Below are positions 6,751 through 12,148 of a DNA stretch of 12,148 nucleotides, piece after piece. The translations under genes were made by a program, and so were the position numbers. The stretch's first letter is position 1, and every line of letters starts with the position of its first letter. The notes beneath the pieces were generated by a model. The model saw only the letters and a program-made list of their open reading frames with translations, did no database searches and had not been told where the DNA came from. Source of the stretch: Promethearchaeia archaeon (GTDB lineage: Archaea; Asgardarchaeota; Lokiarchaeia; Sigyniarchaeales; SOKP01); the NCBI GenBank assembly GCA_029856445.1, contig JAHQWY010000083.1, forward strand, positions 1 to 12,148. Direction: 5' to 3'.

Positions 6751-7668
6751 TCAATAATAGGGTTCCCTTGAATCTAAAACTTGTTTGACGATATGTTCAT
6801 ATTTTGATAATGAATGATGATTACGTAGAGCTTCTTTAATATTTTTTCCGAGATCAGATCGATATAAACATCCAAATAAATTCCCATCACATCCTACTCG
6901 TAGTTTAGTGCATCCCATACAGAATTCATGGCTAGGAGTAATGGTTTCGATGACAGCTGAATTAGGAAGAATGAAAATTTTTCGATTTTGCATAGATCCT
7001 CTTATTATTGTTTTTTCTGCTCTGGATTCAAGTTCTTCCACAATGGGTTTGAGATCCAGATGATATTTTTTATAAAAATCCCCATTTCCCCCTACGGCAT
7101 CAGAAACCTCATGTAATTCAATTAATTGTAAAATAGAGCCATTTTCTGCGCAAAAATCAATAAAATCTTCTAATTCATTATTGTTAATTCCTTTCATTAA
7201 AACAAAATTCAATTTAATCGGGTTAAATCCAATTTTTTTTGCCTTTTGCAAACCTTCCAAGACTATTTTTAGGGTATCTGAACCATACACTTTTTTGTAT
7301 ACTTCAGGTTGAAGTGATGCTAATGAAACATTAATCCGATTTAAACCTGACTTATATAGATCTTCAGCCATTTCAGAAAGTAATAATCCATTTGTAGTCA
7401 TTGAAATGTCTTTATAAACATGTAAATCAGAAACGTTTTTTATTATTTGTACAATTTCCTCCCGACATAATGGTTCACCACCAGTAAATTTAATTCTTGT
7501 AACTTTTAGAATTTCTGCTAATATTTTACATATTTTTGTAATTTCTTCTACAGTTAGTTCATTAGTTCTACTATAACCCTCACGATCACAGTATAAACAA
7601 GAATATTGACACTTTGAAGTGACAGAAAATCTTATATGTTTAATTTTTCTATTATAGTTGTCTTTCAT
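6751..7668 (-). CDS. moaA: GTP 3',8-cyclase MoaA (radical SAM)
   Basis: MoaA is the radical SAM enzyme that, with MoaC, converts GTP to cyclic pyranopterin monophosphate. The N-terminal cluster motif is C-x3-C-x2-C (C20, C24, C27) in TSKCQYSCLYC, followed by FTGGEPL at 61-67. The second 4Fe-4S site, specific to MoaA, is C250-x2-C253-x13-C267, with an extra C260 in between. At 305 residues it is a little shorter than the bacterial form (about 330). It ends in SREPYY and lacks the C-terminal Gly-Gly that is important in characterised bacterial and human enzymes. The start ATG at 7668 is 10 bases after moaC, with only a weak AGG nearby. Oxygen-sensitive clusters fit an anaerobic host. Confidence 0.94.
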   Translation of the reverse strand: MKDNYNRKIKHIRFSVTSKCQYSCLYCDREGYSRTNELTVEEITKICKILAEILKVTRIKFTGGEPLCREEIVQIIKNVSDLHVYKDISMTTNGLLLSEMAEDLYKSGLNRINVSLASLQPEVYKKVYGSDTLKIVLEGLQKAKKIGFNPIKLNFVLMKGINNNELEDFIDFCAENGSILQLIELHEVSDAVGGNGDFYKKYHLDLKPIVEELESRAEKTIIRGSMQNRKIFILPNSAVIETITPSHEFCMGCTKLRVGCDGNLFGCLYRSDLGKNIKEALRNHHSLSKYEHIVKQVLDSREPYY

Positions 7669-7678
7669 CCTGCCTACT

Positions 7679-8107
7679 TTATTTCTTTATTTTTTCTTCA
7701 ACCTTAATATCATAAATTAATGTTGAGGGATATTGTCCTTTATCGTCTTTCTCATACATTTTTACTACATCCCAAATGTTTAAGAGAGCAACTCCAACGC
7801 CAGTTAAAGCCTCCATCTCAACACCAGTTCGGGCTGTACTTTTAACTTTACATGAAACCTTTATTGTTGTGTCGTTTTCAAATTCAAAATTTATATCTAT
7901 ATTATTAATAGGAATTGGATGGCATAAAGGAATCAAATCGGGTACTTTTTTAACAGAATTGATAGCCGCAATTTTTGCTATAGTAATAACGTCTCCTTTC
8001 TTAATTTGACTATTAATAATTCTTTCAATGGTGTCTTTTTTAAGTTTTATTTTTCCAGATGCAGTTGCGATCCTCGGAATTGTGTCTTTTTCAGAAATGT
8101 CGATCAT
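7679..8107 (-). CDS. moaC: Cyclic pyranopterin monophosphate synthase MoaC
   Basis: MoaC converts the MoaA product 3',8-cyclo-GTP to cyclic pyranopterin monophosphate. The 142-residue product carries LIPLCHPIPI at 58-67, TGVEMEALTGVGVALLNIWD at 94-113 and KMYEKDDKG at 116-124, all hallmarks of the family. By comparison with E. coli from memory, K37, H63, D113 and K116 match active-site residues. It is at the short end of the family range (about 140-160) because the N terminus is trimmed to the first conserved strand. It is the first gene of the seven-gene cofactor block and follows tupC by 94 bases that contain a TATA-like element. No ribosome binding site is clear at the ATG at 8107. Confidence 0.95.
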   Translation of the reverse strand: MIDISEKDTIPRIATASGKIKLKKDTIERIINSQIKKGDVITIAKIAAINSVKKVPDLIPLCHPIPINNIDINFEFENDTTIKVSCKVKSTARTGVEMEALTGVGVALLNIWDVVKMYEKDDKGQYPSTLIYDIKVEEKIKK

Positions 8108-8121
8108 TTTAGTTCAAGTCT

Positions 8122-8139
8122 TAACGGATTCGTTATAAC
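8122..8139. promoter_or_regulatory. Inverted repeats near the predicted moaC transcription start
   Basis: TAACG at 8122-8126 and CGTTA at 8131-8135 form a perfect inverted repeat around GATT, overlapped by the palindrome GTTATAAC at 8132-8139. The site sits about 25 bases downstream of the TATA-like element and before the moaC ATG, a position where a bound repressor would block transcription. No regulator gene is in the window, so the operator role is a guess. Confidence 0.3.
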
Positions 8140-8159
8140 TAACTGACCATATCGATAGA

Positions 8160-8170
8160 TAAATTTTATA
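8160..8170 (-). promoter_or_regulatory. TATA-like element upstream of moaC
   Basis: On the minus strand 8170-8160 reads TATAAAATTTA, a good archaeal TATA match, centred about 58 bases before the moaC ATG. Transcription would begin near 8140 and leave a leader of about 30 bases. It would let the cofactor genes be transcribed apart from the tungstate transporter, though read-through from tupC is also likely. Confidence 0.4.
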
Positions 8171-8201
8171 TTGTGTTTCTTAAAAACTTCTCCTTTCTTT
8201 A

Positions 8202-9293
8202 TTATAAGATTTTTATATCTGTTGCTTTAAAATTAATAAAAACTTCAGAACCTCTTTCTAGTTGAAGTTTTTCTCTAGAATATTCAGTGATAGTGATTAA
8301 AAACTTCTCAGAATTGGTTTTCACGATTAAGTGGCAAATATTACCAAGATCTCGAATATTTACTATAGTACCTTTGAAAGTATTTCTATAACTAACATTT
8401 TTAGGTGGATCTTTCACAATCCCGATACTCTCTGGTCGGATACATATTTTTACCTTACCTTCTAATTGAGTGGATGCTGTAATAGTCAAATCATTAACTT
8501 GTATTAATGCTAATCCTGAAGTTTTATCGATTTTTGCTATTCCTGTAAGAATATTTTCATACCCTACGAAGAGAGCAGTAAATTCGTCCTTTGGAGCAGT
8601 AAATATTTCATTTGGTATCCCAATTTGTGTAAATTGTCCATTATTGAGCACTGCTATCCGATCTGCATATTTAATTGCTTCCATTGGATCATGTGTGCTC
8701 ATTATAATTGTCTTTTCTTTATCTTGTTTAATTTTCATTATAAATTCTTCTAATAACTTAATATTCATAGGATCTAGATTAGCTGAAACTTCATCTAACA
8801 AATATATTTCAGGTTCAATAACAAAATTCATCGCAATTGCTACTCTTTGCATTTCTCCTCCTGATAAAGCTCTAGCATTTTTATTTTCCATTCCTCTTAA
8901 ACCTACAAAATCTATAATATCATCGACAACCTCCACGTATTCTCTATATTTCATACGACGGACTCTTAAACCATAAGCAATGTTATTAAACACTGATGTA
9001 TTTCGAACTACAGGTTTTTGTTTAACAAATGAGAGATTTCTTCGATAATTAACTTGATCTTTCTTTGAAATTTTTGATATATCTTTTCCTTTATATAATA
9101 TCTGCCCTTGTGTTGGAATTTCAAGTAAACCTAAAATTCTTAATAGAGTTGTTTTACCACTGCCATTAGGACCTATTATTACAAAACATTCTCCTTTGTT
9201 GACTGAAAAATTGATATTAGACAGTACTTTAATAGAAGTTTTATCGTCTTTATAATATTCTTTATTAAGTTCCTTGACACTAAGCAATTTCAT
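8202..9293 (-). CDS. tupC: Tungstate ABC transporter ATP-binding protein with TOBE domain
   Basis: TupC is the ATPase that powers tungstate uptake through TupB. From the ATG at 9293 it has 363 residues. The nucleotide-binding domain shows Walker A GPNGSGKT at 41-48, Q-loop Q92, signature LSGGE at 143-147, Walker B YLLDE at 164-168 and switch H201. Residues from about 246 form a TOBE/MOP-like C-terminal domain; in related molybdate and tungstate ATPases this region can bind oxyanion and inhibit transport. A GTG at 9302 is also in frame, but the ATG at 9293 is preferred: it is one base after the tupB stop and is preceded at good spacing by GAGGTGGT, inside the last tupB codons. It is the third transporter gene and precedes the cofactor block. 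Confidence 0.92.
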   Translation of the reverse strand: MKLLSVKELNKEYYKDDKTSIKVLSNINFSVNKGECFVIIGPNGSGKTTLLRILGLLEIPTQGQILYKGKDISKISKKDQVNYRRNLSFVKQKPVVRNTSVFNNIAYGLRVRRMKYREYVEVVDDIIDFVGLRGMENKNARALSGGEMQRVAIAMNFVIEPEIYLLDEVSANLDPMNIKLLEEFIMKIKQDKEKTIIMSTHDPMEAIKYADRIAVLNNGQFTQIGIPNEIFTAPKDEFTALFVGYENILTGIAKIDKTSGLALIQVNDLTITASTQLEGKVKICIRPESIGIVKDPPKNVSYRNTFKGTIVNIRDLGNICHLIVKTNSEKFLITITEYSREKLQLERGSEVFINFKATDIKIL

Positions 9294-9294
9294 C

Positions 9295-9990
9295 TCAACC
9301 ACCTCTACTTTGTATACGTGTTAAACCGTAATTCACAATGAAGGCTATTGAAATAAGAATAATGCCTAAAGCGATTGCCATTCCAAATTCACCCATTCGT
9401 GTTTGGAGTACAATAGAAGTAGTAAATGTTCGAGTTTCCCAGCGAATATTGCCCCCAACAATCATTACAGCACCAACTTCTGATATGGCTTGACCGAATG
9501 CTACTAGAAATCCTGCTATTATCGACTTTTTTGAATCTTTTATTAATTCCCACCATAGTTGACGTTCATTAGCACCTAGTGAAAGTATAGTTTCCTTTAA
9601 CATCGGATCTACACTTTCAATTGCTGCTTTCGCAGTACCAGTTATTATTGGGAGTGCTAGGAAGAATTGAGCTACTATCATAGCGCTTGTAGAATAAAGT
9701 AAACCTAAAGAACCAAATGGTCCGCTTCGAGATAATAACAAAAATATTATTAATCCCATTACCACAGGAGGAAATCCCATGAACGTATTAATTAAATTAG
9801 TCAGAATTTTTTTACCATGGAATTCACGAAGACCGATATATGAGCCGATTGGTAAAGCAAGTAAAGCAGCTAGAAATGTGGACGTTAGTGAAACTCGAAA
9901 TGATACCTCAATTATCCCCCATAATTCGGGATCAAAAGTAACCATTAGATGTAGTGCTTCTAATATTCCTTCAACTATCTCATTTGCCAT
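9295..9990 (-). CDS. tupB: Tungstate ABC transporter permease
   Basis: TupB is the membrane permease of the tungstate importer. The 231-residue protein has about five or six hydrophobic segments, at roughly 33-54, 66-87, 98-118, 156-180 and 203-223. The cytoplasmic EAA-type loop that contacts the ATPase is at 132-150 (ETILSLGANERQLWWEL). The stretch ISEVGAVMIVGGNI at 169-182, followed by TTSIVLQT, is very typical of TupB and separates it from generic ModB. The start ATG at 9990 is 77 bases after tupA; that gap carries a ten-T tract. It ends one base before the tupC ATG, so the two are translationally coupled. Confidence 0.93.
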   Translation of the reverse strand: MANEIVEGILEALHLMVTFDPELWGIIEVSFRVSLTSTFLAALLALPIGSYIGLREFHGKKILTNLINTFMGFPPVVMGLIIFLLLSRSGPFGSLGLLYSTSAMIVAQFFLALPIITGTAKAAIESVDPMLKETILSLGANERQLWWELIKDSKKSIIAGFLVAFGQAISEVGAVMIVGGNIRWETRTFTTSIVLQTRMGEFGMAIALGIILISIAFIVNYGLTRIQSRGG

Positions 9991-10030
9991 ACTAATTGAA
10001 ATCTAATTCTACTTATTTATTTTAACAAAC

Positions 10031-10040
10031 AAAAAAAAAA
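10031..10040 (-). terminator. Ten-T tract between tupA and tupB
   Basis: On the minus strand ten consecutive Ts run from 10040 to 10031, followed by GTTTGTT, in the 77-base gap after the tupA stop. T runs are the main intrinsic termination signal in archaea. Partial termination here would give more mRNA for the binding protein TupA than for TupB and TupC, a common need in ABC importers. Confidence 0.4.
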
Positions 10041-10067
10041 TAATTTGTATCTTTCCTCGTTAAATAT

Positions 10068-11084
10068 TTAGATTGAAAGTCCCGCAAATTCACTTTGAAA
10101 AGGCGTCCATATAGCTATTTCTGCATCTGTAGTTGGACAACTATGTGTTTCATTGCATGTTCCAAAGCAGGAGTGAAATAAAACGGCATTATTCTTTTTA
10201 TAAGCATTAATCAGGTCTTGACCATAAGGAGAAGTAAGAAAACCGACAAATCTACAGGCCGCTGTGTATTTCACATGTGGATGTAAAATAGGATTAACAG
10301 GGATTGCTCCATAAGGATTAAGCAAATATTCTTCTCCTACTATAGATTCAGCTAATATATTCAACGATGTGTAAGTATCATTAAAAGTTAACCACGTCCC
10401 CCTATCTACCAACGTATATCCTCTGTCATTTGCATCATTATAAGTAATAAGTAAGGTATCTCCCATACCAGCCCCAACATCTTTATAATAATCAGTACCA
10501 GCTGTAGTTGGATCCCAACCTATTAGAGTCCATAAACTCAATTCTTTTGAATGAGTCCCTGAGCTATCTCCTCTAGAATAAAATGTTGTATTATGTCCTA
10601 TTGTCATTCCTAATTTCAATTTTGTCATTACGGAAGTGATATTATCACCAGGGGCTAAATTTGCTGGATTCGATGAATGTCCAACTATTATAAAGTCGTT
10701 ATACATTATACACGCTCGATGGACTCCATAAGGCACTTGGTTATCGCTATAATTTACGAATGCGTCTTCTCTTGATCTTGAATGAACAAGAATAACATCT
10801 GCATCACCACTTTGTCCATAGGCTATTGCTTGACCAGTTCCTACTGATAAAACTCTAATTTTGATCCCTGTTTCTTGAGTAAATTTTGGAAGCAAATAAT
10901 CTAGTAAACCAGAATCGTATGTTGATGTTGTAGTTGCTAAGGTGATTCGATCTGGATCTTGTGCATTCATATAATCAATTACAAAATAAGTACCAACAGT
11001 TCCACCAGCAATGAGTATAAGTGCTATAAGAATCGCAGTTTTATGCTCACTTAAAAATTGTTTGATTGGTATTTTTGATGACAT
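10068..11084 (-). CDS. tupA: Tungstate-binding protein TupA, membrane-anchored
   Basis: TupA is the extracytoplasmic receptor that captures tungstate for TupBC. From the ATG at 11084 it has 338 residues. One hydrophobic segment at about 16-36 works as an uncleaved anchor or signal; there is no lipobox cysteine. The binding motifs are TTTS at 51-54 and SRGD at 170-173, the latter within SRGDSSGTHSKELSLW, a hallmark of TupA rather than ModA. The C-terminal tail is unusual, with three cysteines at 306, 310 and 316 in an insert ending the family fold, plus others at 125 and 277, perhaps disulfide-bonded. A TTG at 11150 would add 22 charged residues before the anchor and is less likely. No ribosome binding site is seen and a TATA-like element lies close, so the mRNA is probably leaderless or nearly so. 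Confidence 0.92.
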   Translation of the reverse strand: MSSKIPIKQFLSEHKTAILIALILIAGGTVGTYFVIDYMNAQDPDRITLATTTSTYDSGLLDYLLPKFTQETGIKIRVLSVGTGQAIAYGQSGDADVILVHSRSREDAFVNYSDNQVPYGVHRACIMYNDFIIVGHSSNPANLAPGDNITSVMTKLKLGMTIGHNTTFYSRGDSSGTHSKELSLWTLIGWDPTTAGTDYYKDVGAGMGDTLLITYNDANDRGYTLVDRGTWLTFNDTYTSLNILAESIVGEEYLLNPYGAIPVNPILHPHVKYTAACRFVGFLTSPYGQDLINAYKKNNAVLFHSCFGTCNETHSCPTTDAEIAIWTPFQSEFAGLSI

Positions 11085-11111
11085 TTTTTTTTGTATTTTT
11101 AAATTTGTTAT

Positions 11112-11127
11112 TTTTTTAAATATTTCA
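11112..11127 (-). promoter_or_regulatory. BRE/TATA-like promoter of tupA
   Basis: On the minus strand GAAA at 11127-11124 is followed by TATTTAAA from 11123, resembling an archaeal BRE plus TATA box. Its centre is about 34 bases before the ATG at 11084, which predicts a very short leader. The placement supports ATG 11084 over TTG 11150, which lies upstream of the element. Confidence 0.4.
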
Positions 11128-11244
11128 TCACATTTAAGCGTTATTTCCAATTGTACACAACGGTAAAAATCACGAAAAACAGCATTTTAATAAAATTTTT
11201 TTATAATATTGATTGTTCCAATGTGATTAATGATAATCCTAAAT

Positions 11245-11255
11245 ATTTTTATAAA
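11245..11255 (+). promoter_or_regulatory. TATA-like promoter of the phospholipase-like gene
   Basis: TTTTTATAA at 11246-11254 is a strong archaeal TATA match centred about 26 bases before the ATG at 11276, the spacing of a leaderless transcript. The upstream ATG at 11255 abuts the box and so would not be transcribed from it. A second TATA-like stretch lies near 11200-11206. Confidence 0.45.
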
Positions 11256-11275
11256 TGATTAAATTAGAAAGAGAT

Positions 11276-12031
11276 ATGGCAACATGGGGATCTCATTTTC
11301 GTATTGCCGAGAATATTTTAAGAAAGTATGCAAAGTTAAACAGGAAATTCTTTGCGATCGGAAACATCGCCCCTGATTGTGGTCTTCCGAATAAGGATTG
11401 GTCAGCTTTCACACCTCCAAAAAAAAAATCTCATTTTGTCATTGGTGAGGTGAGCGATTTCCTTGGAGTGAAAACAGATAGATTTATTCTAAGTGATGTT
11501 AAATTTTACTCTGACTATTTAAAGGATTCTGAAATTATATCCTCTCAAAGTGATCGATCTTTTCTTCTCGGATATTTTACTCATCTTATTACAGATAATC
11601 TATGGAATTATTATATCATGAAGCCATTGAAAGAATTATATTTAACCGAGCTTCAAAATCAACCTGACTTTATCTGGGCTGTGAAAAGAGATTGGTATGA
11701 TTTAGACAAAATATATATAACAGAAAAAAAAGACTCATTATTTTGGACAGACTTTCTTGAAGCGGAATATGAAGAAGATATTATAGATTTTCTACCGAAA
11801 GAGGGAATTAAACGTCAATTGGAATTAATTAAAAATTTTTATCAAATATCTCAGGAAAATTACTTAAGAATTTCAAAAAAGAAATTTGTTTATCTTGAAA
11901 AAAAAGAAATGGATAGTTTTATTCTGAATTCTACTGATATAATCCTAAAAGTCTTTTTACAGATTATTAAAAAAAAAATAGAATTTAAAAGAAAAATATC
12001 CGTTTTGGATGACATCCTCCTCTGGAATTAA
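11276..12031 (+). CDS. Zinc-dependent phospholipase C-like protein
   Basis: This 251-residue protein resembles the zinc-dependent phospholipase C family (PF00882 type), which binds zinc through spread His and Asp residues. It opens with MATWGSHFRIAE, then has GNIAPD at 29-34, KKSHF at 50-54 and GYFTHLITDNLW at 99-110. Candidate metal ligands are H7, D34, H53, H103 and D107. The last 70 residues are lysine-rich and helical. Unlike secreted toxins of the family it has no signal peptide, so it should act inside the cell; the substrate is unknown. The frame extends to an ATG at 11255, but family similarity at MATWG and the TATA spacing favour 11276. It is transcribed away from tupA and has no obvious link to tungsten metabolism. 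Confidence 0.75.
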   Translation: MATWGSHFRIAENILRKYAKLNRKFFAIGNIAPDCGLPNKDWSAFTPPKKKSHFVIGEVSDFLGVKTDRFILSDVKFYSDYLKDSEIISSQSDRSFLLGYFTHLITDNLWNYYIMKPLKELYLTELQNQPDFIWAVKRDWYDLDKIYITEKKDSLFWTDFLEAEYEEDIIDFLPKEGIKRQLELIKNFYQISQENYLRISKKKFVYLEKKEMDSFILNSTDIILKVFLQIIKKKIEFKRKISVLDDILLWN

Positions 12032-12148
12032 ATTATTTCTATTAAATAAATATTAAAAATTTGCTAACCTCCTCTAAATCAAAAAAGAAATTAGTTTAAG
12101 CTAAGGATGTTAAATAAAGTTTTAAAAGTGAGTTCCAATCTTTAGTAC

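Noticed and set aside
7776..8009. Plus-strand frame antisense to moaC
   Set aside because: It overlaps the conserved core of moaC and is explained by antisense codons.
8108..8201. Molybdenum/tungsten cofactor riboswitch before moaC
   Set aside because: The leader predicted here is too short and lacks the structured GC stems of that bacterial riboswitch.
8470..8976. A 168-codon plus-strand frame antisense to tupC
   Set aside because: It lies fully inside the well-supported tupC gene, and its translation has no recognisable motif and looks like a codon shadow.
9294..9302. GTG at 9302 as the tupC start
   Set aside because: ATG at 9293 has better ribosome-site spacing and fits the tight coupling to the tupB stop.
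9779..10006. Plus-strand frame across the start of tupB
   Set aside because: It is mostly antisense to tupB and shows no family features.
11085..11150. TTG at 11150 as the tupA start
   Set aside because: It adds a charged stretch before the signal anchor and lies upstream of the likely TATA element.
12067..12074. Strong ribosome-site match (GAGGAGGTT) on the minus strand
   Set aside because: No start codon with an open frame follows it, and it sits just past the end of the phospholipase-like gene.
12032..12148. Weak stem TTAG/CTAA at 12091-12104 as a terminator
   Set aside because: Only four perfect pairs plus a wobble and no T tract directly after it; chance level in this AT-rich DNA.
1..12148. 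Insertion sequence, CRISPR array or phage genes
   Set aside because: No transposase, integrase, terminal inverted repeats or spaced direct repeats were seen.

Overview
The window is a strongly AT-rich stretch of archaeal-looking DNA. The archaeal signs are TATA-like elements at leaderless-type distances from several genes, GGAGG-type ribosome binding sites at a few internal genes, a MoaB-type molybdopterin adenylyltransferase and two tandem MoeA paralogues. Base composition, the tungstate transporter and the MoxR/VWA pair would fit an anaerobic archaeon, possibly an Asgard (Lokiarchaeia-like) lineage. That placement is an inference of low to moderate confidence, because no ribosomal or phylogenetic marker is present.

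Layout. (a) 1-290: a small lysine-rich hypothetical gene on the plus strand, perhaps overlapping the tail of a gene outside the window. (b) 331-360: a hairpin with flanking T tracts between convergent genes. (c) 359-2355, minus strand: a MoxR-type AAA+ ATPase followed by a VWA (MIDAS) protein. The VWA reading frame continues well upstream of its first usual start codon, so its start is irregular. (d) 2356-2884: 529 bases without a gene. (e) 2885-8107, minus strand: a compact pterin-cofactor operon in the order moaC, moaA, moaD, moaE, moeA-like 2, moaB, moeA 1. (f) 8202-11084, minus strand: a tungstate ABC transporter in the order tupA, tupB, tupC, directly upstream of the cofactor operon. (g) 11276-12031, plus strand: a divergently transcribed zinc-dependent phospholipase C-like protein. 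(h) 12032-12148: no gene recognised.

How the genes work together. TupA captures tungstate outside the cell and TupBC imports it. MoaA and MoaC convert GTP to cyclic pyranopterin monophosphate. MoaE with thiocarboxylated MoaD makes molybdopterin, MoaB adenylylates it, and the MoeA proteins insert the metal. The set runs from GTP and external oxyanion to a metal-loaded pterin. MoeB (the MoaD-activating enzyme), MobA/MobB and any tungsten or molybdenum enzyme are absent here. The MoxR/VWA pair resembles AAA+/VWA machines that mature metalloenzymes (CoxD/CoxE, NorQ/NorD, CbbQ/CbbO). Its position beside the cofactor operon makes it a candidate late maturation or metal-insertion factor, which is the least described part of this window.
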